A stretch of DNA of 64,000 nucleotides, taken from positions 23,836,364 to 23,900,363 of the forward strand of contig CM073322.1 in NCBI GenBank assembly GCA_037043015.1. The letters run 5' to 3'. The notes beneath the pieces were generated by a model. The model had not been told where the DNA came from, searched no databases, and worked only from the letters and a program-made list of their open reading frames with translations. The first letter of the stretch is position 1, and each line of letters begins with the position of its first letter. Position numbers and translations under genes: made by a program. Origin of the DNA: Bryum argenteum. Lineage: Eukaryota; Streptophyta; Bryopsida; Bryales; Bryaceae. Of the stretch, positions 23,861 through 33,778 are shown in pieces.

Positions 23861-23992
23861 TTAAAGAAGATTACTGTTGTTGAAGAGGGAGATAACATAA
23901 CTGATCAAAATTTAGATGAGGAGGTACATGACATGTCATATTTCTTGAGTGTCATGAATGAAACCGGCCATATTTTGGCATATGTGGTATAG
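23861..23992 (+). pseudogene. 3' continuation of the split host reading frame
   Basis: If the element 18401-23864 is removed and one TTAA is kept, the codons run on without a break from ELIDSL into KKITVVEEGDNITDQ, then acidic residues, to a TAG at 23990-23992. The stop sits in a GTATAG context, so an intron donor at that point (GTG|GTATAG) is also possible. Acidic composition and lack of stops over 42 codons support real coding sequence. The function is unknown. Confidence 0.5.
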
Positions 23993-24169
23993 ATATGCGA
24001 TTATGTCTTTAGCGTACGCAATTGCGACATTAGTTGAAGTGTTCAAGTGTAAAAGAAATTTTTTCTATCTATTGACTGTATGTTTGTTTTGTTATGATGC
24101 ATATCAACCTTCTCAATATATTATGTAGAACTTGTGAATAAGTCGAATTATATTCATGTTCAAATAATA

Positions 24170-24580
24170 CTTTTTTTTTTTTTTTTTTTCATAGATGGGG
24201 AATGTTAGTATTTGGGGAGTCTGTCACTATTCCCAATACAATTATAGTATTTTAGAATACCGTAGCCACTGTAAGTCAAACATGACAAGGTTTAAAGGCC
24301 ATGGTTGATGAGGACCGGTTGGTACCGGCTGGGCAACAACTTCCTTTGCAGAGCCTATTGCCGGCGGGACTGTTGCCGGCAGGGCTAGACCGCATTCGGC
24401 GGCAGGGCAGCCTCCATAGCGGGGCCTACCGAACAAGGCCGTCGGCGGCCGGGTCGGCGCATCGCCGGAAAGGCCGCGCTCACCTCGCAGGCGATTGTAT
24501 GGCCAAGGCTCCGCTGGATTTAATATCAGCGTCAATTCTACAGCTGGGGGCGATCGGCCGTTTTTTGAAACCCTAAATGC
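24170..24580. other. Poly-T run followed by a GC-rich island
   Basis: A run of 19 T ends at 24189. From about 24301 to 24560 the sequence is GC-rich with repeated CCGGC motifs and ends near GAAACCCTAAATG. A 91-codon open stretch is compositionally biased and has no recognisable domain. It resembles the GC-rich blocks inside the piggyBac element. Confidence 0.4.
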
Positions 24581-24829
24581 TCATCACAGTTCGGCAGGCA
24601 GCTAATATTATGTAGAGACAGAAGAAACCTCTGACAAAGAGATGCTGAAAGATAGTACTATCTAGAATAGAATGTGATCTTTGATTTAGATTATATGTTT
24701 TGTCTGGTAGTGTTAATTGTAACACATGAACTATGTAGAGTTTAACGATGTCAAATACAATCTATAGGAAGGAGCTGCGATTGTAGAGCAAGAAGAAGTG
24801 ATGTGAACGAAGTAGAAGAGGAGGTGACG

Positions 24830-24985
24830 ATGGAGTGCGGTAGAGAGGAGGTCGAAATGAACTTCGAAAATGTGAGTTCGGAATGCAGTTTGTTTTCCGC
24901 ATTTTACAAAGCTCATCTATATGCACCAGGGGAAGGTCTTAGCACACGTGAAGAACTGGAGATGTTCTACTTCCGTGGTTTCAAG
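24830..24985 (+). CDS. Small coding-like exon, unknown protein
   Basis: The ATG at 24830 opens MECGREEVEMNFENVSSE, followed by LFSAFYKAHLYAPGEGL and a Glu/Phe-rich stretch to FRGFK, where AAG|GTGTGT can serve as a splice donor. Composition is protein-like over about 52 codons. I do not recognise the family. It could be a further exon of the host gene split by the piggyBac element, or part of another mobile element. Confidence 0.35.
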
Positions 24986-25369
24986 GTGTGTGTTCCTTCA
25001 AGAAAAAAAGGAAAATATGTTATTTTGTCAAATTCCTGTATTACAATCCCATGTTCACAATCTTCAGATTTTGTGGCTACAGCTAAAACTTGCTTCTATC
25101 CGGTAGGAAATGTAAATGTCGATAGAGTCGGAAGCCTAGCCTTTGTGTGCTGAATCCTAGTTGAGGACTTGAGGTCCGTCCAGTGTGAGTCAGAGGGTGG
25201 TCTTCGATACTGTGGAGGAGGTTGGTCGTTCATGAGCAGAAATTGCTTCTGTCCCAAAGCCAAGCTGCTGCATGAGTCGGATGGAGTCTTGTATGTGCGG
25301 ATTAGTGGTCTCATTTGTACCAACATGATGGTTTTTTGAATGCCCCTTTCAAATTTGACGTGATTGGTG

Positions 25370-25800
25370 TTAGACTTGCGTCGTCGCAAGGGTGGAGTGC
25401 TGGACCGCATTCTGATGATAAGAGGAATTTGCATGTTTATTTTGTAAGCTTGCCATGATTTTGACGACGAAGCTTTTTTTTTTGCCGAGCCGGTCCTCTG
25501 GTTGTCTCACGCCGGTCTTGTGTGAGCCAGAAGCTGATCCGGCCAAGTTGCAGGTGGGTTCTGCATGAACTTCCGAGATCTAGTCCCTAAGCTAGTGGCT
25601 GCTGTAAGAGCTGGAACGGATTGTCTTTGTGTGGATCGTTTATCTCGTTTGTCCTAGAAAGAAGGTATTTTAAATGTCACATTCGAATTTCTACCAACAG
25701 GTGTTAGACTTGCGTTGACGCAAGGCTGGAGCGCTGGATCGCATTCTAAAGCTTGTCCTGTTTTTGGCGACGAAGCTTTTGTTTTGCTGATTTTGGTTCT
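25370..25800. repeat. Diverged direct duplication
   Basis: TGTTAGACTTGCG near 25367 is followed by GACGCAAGG/TCGCAAGGG, then GCTGGA(C/T)CGCATTCT and CGACGAAGCTTTT. The same order recurs from about 25702. The two copies lie about 335 bp apart and diverge by indels. Parts of 25150-25330 likewise recur at 26090-26220 (CATGAGCAGAA/TATAAGCAGAA, TATGTGCGGATT, CATTTGT). Confidence 0.5.
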
Positions 25801-25912
25801 CTGATAGATGTATGGAAGGTCCTATATGAAGCAAAAGTCTATTTATTCTGTAAGCGTGTGTTGTTTGTCAAGGAAGGTTATATTTTTGCCCAAAATGGTC
25901 CGCTGTTAGTTG

Positions 25913-26118
25913 AGGCCAGTCCTATGTAAGGCAGAAGCTGATCCCCAATAATCCGGGGAAGTTGGTCGTATATGAGCGGAAGGTTAGTCTTGTGTAAGCC
26001 ATAGGCGAGTCCTCAAAAATCCGAGGGAGGTTCGTTGTTTATGAGCTGAAGGCCGGTCCTGTGTGACGCAGTGGCTGGTCTTTAATTACCCGGGGGAGGT
26101 TGGTGGTTTATAAGCAGA
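25913..26118. repeat. 68/69-bp minisatellite, three diverged units
   Basis: Units are 25913-25980, 25981-26049 and 26050-26118. Each begins AGG-C/T-AGT or AGGCCGGTCC, has TGTGTAAG-like and CCGGGG/CCGAGGGAGG motifs, and ends in TATGAGCxGA or TATAAGCAGA. Identity between units is moderate, so this is an old array. Confidence 0.65.
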
Positions 26119-26877
26119 AGGCTTTTTCTGTTCAAGAGACTAAGGCTGGTGAATGAGTCAGATAGGGCCGTGTATGTGCGGATTGCTGGTTTCATTTGTG
26201 CAAACGGCTTTGTTGGTTTTGTTAACGGTAGTTTAATTATGTTTTTGCGTCAAGCAAGTCATTTTTTTGCTGAGTGTTGTCCTTCTCTGTCAATTGTTAG
26301 GCATCTTTGTGCTTCTTGGTTCTGTTCATGCTTGCATAAACTTGAGTAACGTCGTGTATGTTTAGTGATGTTTTTTGTTTTTGTATTGTTCTTCATATTT
26401 TATTTGCTGAAGGTTTTGAGTGGTATTGGAGGACTCTGTTAATTAAGTACGAGTTGTTCCAAATGAGGAATCGGATGCTGATAGCGACCTATCCGCTATG
26501 AAAGTCCATGCTCAAGGAATCGTTGAGTTATAGCATTTTCTGCAGTCCCAGTAACGCCCTCTCCTACAATTCCTGTCCGCTACACCTCTAGTGATGACAT
26601 TGATCGGGTTGCACGAGCGAACTGCAAGAGATCAAATTATTATACGCAGGGGAAAGCATGTCATATCGAAGCAAAAGCATTGTCTTGACTTAAACCACGA
26701 CGTTCCCATGACTTCTAGCAAAGTCTACATCTAAATATATATCTCCTTAGAGTATATGATACTCATTTGATTATTTTTATTATCAGAAAATTTTATATTT
26801 CTAATCATATTTTTTTTCACTTTGGCATATTTTTATTATGTAGGTGATTTGTTGTAATTGGTTTTGGATTGTCAGAT

Positions 26878-27700
26878 GATTGTATCTCAAGTCCCTTCCC
26901 TTCAAGATAGACAAGACGTCCATCTGCCTCTCAACGATTTAGTCACTTCAGGGTCCGATGGAGATGATGTCATCATTGATGATGATACAATTCACCTACC
27001 ACAATAAAATGTTGAAGGTATATGCAGTGCAATTCCTCTGGATATTTCTCCGGAAACTGAAGATTTTCATCAACCAACTCAAGATTACGACAAATACGAC
27101 TCCCTTCCAGATGATGAAGTAACACCATTGATTCGAAGTGTCAACGTTGGAATCATTCACATGTCTCTACATCTTCAAAACAAGTAACCGGATTGGAGTA
27201 CAAACGAGATGCGTATGCTTCTAAAGAGTGATTTAATTGCAACTATAAACAGGATACGTTACGTACCTGTTAAGAAATCTCGTATGCTTATTCCTTTGTG
27301 TCCCCTCGTTTGTTATCCGAAAGTTCGACCCATCTCATAACAAGATGTCAGCAAACAAAGGTTACTGAGAAGTCGATCGGGTAATGTACGTATCTCTTTT
27401 TTATTGGAAAAGCAAAGAAAAAGTGGTTGACAAAGAAAATGAAATGTGAACAAACCCGCTTGAAGAGTTGCTAATGGATAATTTGAGAAGACGCTGCGGT
27501 CAGATTCGCATCTTCATCATCTTAATGACAAATACTATTATGTTTACAAAGGTAATTACCGTGTTACAACATGGATGCGACATATCGAGAGGTACCAGAA
27601 GAAGGAATCCTTTTGGTACATCTCCGTTAACTACATCGTACATGATACTCGTGGAGAGAGCAATCTCCTCCTTGATGCTATGAACGACATCAACTGGTAA
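26878..27700 (+). pseudogene. Remnant of an unidentified protein gene
   Basis: Coding-like stretches are broken by stops. The first begins near 26878 (MIVSQVPSLQDRQDVHLPL, then an acidic run DGDDVIIDDDTIHL). The last, at about 27485-27700, reads TLRSDSHLHHLNDKYYYVY, TTWMRHIERYQKKESFWYI and ends LLDAMNDINW before a TAA next to a GTAAGT. The final stretch looks like real protein for about 70 codons in one frame. The family is not recognised; decay and context suggest a transposable-element gene. Confidence 0.4.
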
Positions 27701-30700
27701 GTAAATATAGCATTTAAATCACATGTTTCAATGTGCAATAATCATCTTACATTTTAACTTATAAAAAATCACAAAATAGATTATGTTTTTCATGAGGGAG
27801 GCTATGACTTGAGCAGTGAGCCATGCACTAGTAACTATAACAACTTGTCAATTCGAAAATAATTCTAAGTTTGGTTAAATATAACAAAATTAAAACTAGT
27901 TACCAGTATCAAGAAAATTGGAGATTAAAATCTCAACAAACTTGTCTTACAGTCTTAAAACCCACTAAACTTAATTTCAAAATTGCATCAAAAAATAAAA
28001 ATGATATTTTACACCAACTACATTTTTTGGGCAAATACGTAGAGCCTCATTGTTTACACAATAAGACACTCTTGTACGCTTCGTTGCATAAACACTTTAT
28101 GATATTATTGTATATTTTTTCAACATATATACCTACAATTATCAACAAAAAAATAAAGTGGTATCCACAATCCTGCTGATTCATAAAAATTTCATTAATA
28201 TAGTATTATAGTTTATTGAGAGTTTCACAGTAATAAATGGTATTCAACTCTTTCAACTTACTCTCACTTATTTTTAAAAGATGTTTTTTAGTTTTTTTTA
28301 AAATGTTGAAAACAATATCGTTACATACACGTGTAAATCTTCAACAAGAATTGTACAGTACAATCCCAATTTTACGGTTTTATCAAATTTACAATTTTTT
28401 CTTTTCTTTCTTTTATTTTAAACGCTAAAGTTTCTTAAAAGGTCTTAAAATATACATCACAAATCCTATACAATAAGTCAATTTCAAACAATACATGCAC
28501 ATAAATGTTAAAATAGTATAATTTAATAACAAAAAATTAAAAATCATAATAATGATTGTTGGCTAAAAAAAATGAAATATATTAAGTAAGTCGAGCGCCA
28601 AGTCTACTGTCTTCTTCTTCGTAAAAACACAAATTATGTTTGATTCTTGACTTTAAAATTTTTAGAAGAATACAATTTGCAAATATTTTTTAATAAAAAT
28701 GTGAAATACATAACCATGTAAAATAAAACAGATTTTAGACATTATCTATAAAACTAAGAAATCTAACGAAAAGAATATTTGATATTTGAAAAAAATGTTG
28801 ATTTTATACAAATTTAAAACTTTCGCTTAAAAATTAAAATAATCACAATTTTTTTGGAAAAGCGCAATATGTTGCAAGATTCGAATGATCTTTTCAGATC
28901 ATAATTTTTTATATCAATTTAAATTAAGTTTCGCAATGATAATATAATGTAACTTAATGATAATAATTGATAGAATAATATTAAAATTTGATAATATAAT
29001 TACTACATAGAAGACTCTATTGCTACAAATTATTTAATCTTCTATATACATAGATATAAAATTGAAGATTCCATAATAATTAGTCTTAACCCATTATAAG
29101 ACTTTATTTAATGCATAATTTTTAACTTCTGACAAGATGAGCACCTAAAAGTAAAGAATCGAAAATGTAATAGCTCTATCAAAAGTTGACTTGTTATGAC
29201 AGAGACTCTTAAAAACTTAAATCTACTTAAATATTTAGGCATGTACAAATTAGCTTGTATGTCGGGACAAATAGCACTTTCGAATGAACACGCCCGAGAA
29301 GACAACCTTTAAAAGGATCAAATTCAGCACGTAGGCGGCCCACCCAGAACATCTTTTCCGCCCAGTTTGCTCACCCGATTACCTCAACATGCCCGATATG
29401 ACTTCCTTGAACACAAGTGTTGTCCGGTAAGAATATAGATAATTGCCATTACCTCGACAACTCGATGCCACCTCGTATTCTAGTGTAGAATCTTCAACAT
29501 AATATGAAACTCATGGCGATGCGGGTCAAATTTATTAATGTTGATGACGATTTGAAGCTGCCGGCATATTGTCGCTAGAAAATCGCAGAAAACTGCCGCC
29601 CCAAAGTAGACTAAACCGCACATACGGCTACAGATTTGCGATCACAACCTGACACTCAATTGCCAACACTTAGCACGGTTCATCAATTCAAAGAACGACT
29701 AAATAGGCAATTTAAGCGCACGGATAAGTGAGCTCTGCGGTTTAGAGTGAGAGGTTTGTGCAGCCTCTTGCTCGATGAATGCCATGAGCAATAGGCTAAA
29801 CAGAAAAAATCCAAATCTATGACTAAGATTTTCAAGAGTCTAGTAAGTGAGTTTCTTGCAGGCGATTAGGTTTAGGATGACGTTTTGTCATCCGTTGAGG
29901 CTAAGTAGAGAAATCGTAGGAGCAAGTATCGCAAGATGGCAGAAAAATGTGAGCGAATGCCAGACAATTGCAGAAAGCGAAGTTGAGATGAGTTCATGCT
30001 GGAGGTTGCAGTGCACCGTGCGAATTGAAATAGAAATCGTGCACAATGCGTTGCTGCATCTACACGCAAGCGGAAGGACCTTCTTGGCAGTTGAGGAATC
30101 GATAGTTTCAAATCCGATTTTTTAAGTGAATATTTAAATTATTAATTCATATATTTTGTGCGTTGAAAGAGATTTGAAGAATGCAAACTTAAATGTTCAT
30201 TGCTGGTCATTAAATAGAACGGTATGACATATGCCCGCCATACAAAATTAGAAATACGTGCATCGAATCAAAGAGATTGGTAGGGAGCGGTTCTAGGAGG
30301 AATTTAATAGATCTGGACTTGCAGACGTGCACGTCAACGTGAAGGAAGAGGCATCTACGGCTGAACCTTCAGAGTACTAAAACAAAAAACCTGTGAATAA
30401 ACATCAATGATGCATTCTTATGCCAATTAAGAGAAGCAAAATGTAGAGTTGTCGCCCCTGAGTGTCTGTTAGGCATTGGTCATGCTGGCCGCGAGGGCAA
30501 ATGGAATGACAGTGATACATATTTTTAAGTGCATCCAGATTCATGAAGATGAGCTTAAGTACCAACTCTCTTTGCATCTCGTGAAGAACGTGCTGGCTGA
30601 TAGAACTCATAGAAGCGCTGCTAGAGGCCCAGAATTTGCTCTTGCTACTCTTGTTTGGTTCGATATATAACTGAGTACATCACTATTCTCACACATGAAT

Positions 30701-30921
30701 GTCGATAACATCTCCTTATTTCAGGAAACAAGTTCTCCAAGATCACATTGTATGCTTGGATTATGGTACGTGACTGGATACAGTTAATCTGATAGATGCC
30801 CCAATTTCTTATTTAAGCCTCAGTTTACACAATGTGATTTGTTAAGAAGCAATTGTCGGTACCTGCAGTCGTTTCGCTACATTGTCATCTTCTCGAGTTT
30901 CTTATTCTTGCTCGGAAGCTC
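27701..30921. other. Very AT-rich spacer
   Basis: From 27780 to about 29330 the sequence is extremely AT-rich, with many A and T runs and only chance open frames. From 29330 to 30900 composition is more balanced and short open frames appear (for example 29847-30125). None has a motif or splice context I can defend. Confidence 0.5.
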
Positions 30922-32375
30922 TTAACCTCTAAACGCCCAAGGGGAGGTAAAGCTCCAAAAAATCATGCAGGTCAGGCCCTAGATCTCTGATTTCTCTCTG
31001 CCGATAAAGGTCTGCAACAGTGCGCCGTCGTGTTCAGAAGCGGATGATAAGGACAATGTTGGTATTAGAAGGGGACGGGAAGAAAGAAAGCAATGGCGAG
31101 GAGGAGCGGAGGACGAAACAAGCCTCCCAAAGCACTAAATCCCACAACTGCGTGGGCGTGTTTGACACTTAACCTCGTCAACGACGTTTAACAACAATCA
31201 CAAGCCTTGCTTATGTTTTATCTGATGCTAATTAATGAATCATTGTCACCTGGATGCAAAAGAAATCTGTACTTTTTATTGAGGAGATGATGCCAATTTT
31301 ATGCTCAATTTTAGGACATTTTGTGGTGAGATGGACTACATGTTCTGTTTCAAAGGTTTTCTTGGTTGATAGAGTGTCAAAACGTTGTTTTGAGGTCAGT
31401 GATGTTCTTTGGTTTATGCTCCAGGTTATGCATTAATTTTGCACAACAAAACTTAATTAACCACTAAAGTTACAAGGCTTGATTTGAACTGTTCGCCCTC
31501 AAAATTGTCGTCTCTCAATGCAAGCATTTATTTTTCACATTGTAATCGAATTCCAAGATTTTAACCGTAGGATCTAATGTCTAACTTGTATATGATCTTT
31601 TACACCAAATCTCAAACTAAATCTCTTCACTATTTGTGAGATCATAATCTTCAAAGTTGAAACAAAAGTTTTTTCCCTTGTTGTTAAAAGGGAAATCAGT
31701 AAGCAGGTCTATACTGGACATTTACAAGCCTGCCTCGGTCGTGTCGGCTGCGTTCTGATCATGGTAATGCAACTGTCCGCGTGCCAAAGCTCTTGCAGTG
31801 TTCATCCGGGTGGATGCATGCATCTGAGCACACCTAGAAATGCCAATGCTGTTCTACTCATGCAGATTCCAAGATCCAAAATCCATACAGAAAAGAGGTG
31901 AAAAACGCTCTAAAAAAAGGAGAGGCAATAAGTATTACTTTACTTTAGGCTAATATTACTTTTTTTGAGGGCCTCGGGTAAAAATAATTCCTTCTAAAGA
32001 AAGGAAGATAAGAAAGCAAAGAGAAAGAATCTGAAAACGGAACGTGAAAAAAAAAATTTAAATAGCGGCAATCCACCTTGCAAAGCAAGGTGGTGAAATT
32101 GTGGTCTACAATTCTCTTCCCGTTTATTTCCCTGCCTACTCAATTTCTAAGCAAAATTTTACATTCCAATGCAAAAGCTTTCATACAAAAAGTCTACTGC
32201 TCCCTCTTACAATTCTTACTATTTACCCAACTGCCCAGCAGAGTAAACCCGATGGAGAGGCGGTCAAATAAATCTCGGATGAAAAAATGATCGGATGAAA
32301 GCACGGGAGCTGTGCAAAGATGACGGAGTACATCCAGAATGTCAAAAAACGACATTCTGGATGTTTAAGGGTTAA
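30922..32375. mobile_element. TTAA-ended element, about 1.45 kb
   Basis: The left end reads TTAACCTCTAAACGCCC at 30922 and the right end ATGTTTAAGGGTTAA, closing at 32375. These are the inverted ends seen in the 39388-40369 element. A subterminal hairpin lies directly inside the right end (32330-32364), at the same place as in the other copies. The interior does not visibly align with the 1-kb copies, so this may be a different internal sequence between the same ends, or two unrelated ends. No coding sequence is recognised. Confidence 0.5.
32330..32364. repeat. Perfect 14-bp subterminal hairpin
   Basis: ACATCCAGAATGTC (32330-32343), 7-nt spacer AAAAAAC, then its exact inverse GACATTCTGGATGT (32351-32364). 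It sits 8 bp inside the right TTAA end. The corresponding place in the other copies keeps a shorter stem, ATGTCG with CGACAT, and the same CATCC/GGATG flank. Confidence 0.85.
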
Positions 32376-33778
32376 GGTACGTCTTAGAAACATTAGGAAA
32401 TTTTTTTACACTTGAATCCGCCAAGAAGTTAAATACGGGCATCATGTTTCCCTGTCTATGTTGGCTTTGTAGGCAGCCTAAATACTGGAGCTGAGCAGTA
32501 AACCGTTGCTAGAAGTTTTCAAGGAGAGGAACTTTTGTATGCAGGAGAACCGACTGATAACAACCATCAACTGAAAAGCTTCTGGAGCTCAAGAGCAAGA
32601 GGTATCTAAATATCATCAGGCTATTAACAGGAAATATATCACAGTATTATCGATTCTTGCTTTTATCATACAATTTCGGTCTCTTCGTTTCTGCACTTGT
32701 CTTTGTGGTAACACATATTTATAATTTTGCATTTGTTGAAATGATCGCAGAATGGTTCTTTTTGTGATGACACGACGGAAGGATAAATGCCACCCTTCAA
32801 AAGAAGAAAGCTGCCATTGAGATAATTGCTAGAAAAGATTTTTAAGTAGAAGATAAATCAAAGAAGAGGAGATGGAAATAAAAAATATATGTTCTTATTT
32901 TCAAATTTTCAATGTTACAACTTCTATTTATGTCACCGTGGTTTTTTTGCTTTATTGATTGGATTTCGTTTCGTTTGGTTATTCTTGTGATTGCTATTTT
33001 GTGTATTTAAAGGATTTGTGTTATGAATTGGATTTGCTCTTCTACCCATTCCCATTTTTATCACGGTACAAAACTATTCTAAAATTTTATTAAGTTTGCC
33101 AATGAAACATGAGCACAACAACGCAATATCATCAAAAAAGTGATCCAATGACAATCTCATTGAAAAACTATTTGCAATGTGTATCACAAAAGCATGCAAT
33201 ATAAATTATTTAAACAAACAAATTAGATATGAAGCGTTTCTAATTATCTTAAAAGCGTCTTAAAGATTATTATTGTAACATAGAATTGTTTGTTAACGAT
33301 TATATTGTAGCACTAAACAATTTCCAAACGTTACAAAGTTCTAGCAAAGTTCCAAAATAATGTTTTGCTAATGCTATGATTTAGTTGTACACGTATATAA
33401 AATGCCTATCAAAAACGTTTTAAAAACGTCATAAATATGTTTTTGTCAAATTTTATAACGTTTTTTTATAGACAAATGTATGACATTTTTGTTTTATCTT
33501 TAAAACGCAAATCTGACATATTTAAAACGTTTTCCACCCGAAGAGATTTTCATAATTGTTTTAAAAACGTCATAAATACGACACAAATATGTTTATATAT
33601 TGGCAACGTGTAGTAGTTCTAACTAGCCAATTCACTGCTTTATAAGTAGGTGGTGACAACTTGAACTCACATGTACGTCGAGTGTTCCGGATCGTTAAGT
33701 TGTCTCGTTGCTCATCTGTAATTGTATTTTGTAGCCTCTTGTATACCCTCTACAAATTGAAAACGTAGTGACTGTTAT
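32376..33778. other. AT-rich spacer with AACGTTTTAAAAACGTC repeats
   Basis: Between about 33410 and 33590 the segment GTTTTAAAAACGTCATAAATA occurs twice in direct orientation, with further AAAACGT and ACGTTTT motifs between. This suggests a small palindromic element. No gene is seen. Confidence 0.4.

Larger units (their letters stand above)
18401..23864 (+). mobile_element. piggyBac-superfamily DNA transposon, 5.46 kb
   Basis: The element is bounded by TTAA on both sides (18401-18404 and 23861-23864), the target site of piggyBac elements. The left end reads TTAACCCCTAAAGATC; the right end read inward on the minus strand is TTAACCCCTAAAAATC. Similarity then continues with small gaps (CAAG, then CCGAA, then GGC). 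Inside on the plus strand are an accessory gene (18824-19909), the transposase gene (19914-22628), a 3 x 44-bp tandem array (22718-22849) and GC-rich insertions. The host frame on the left resumes in frame on the right, which fixes the boundaries independently of the terminal repeats. The transposase has a frameshift and an in-frame stop, so this copy is probably not autonomous now. Confidence 0.85.
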
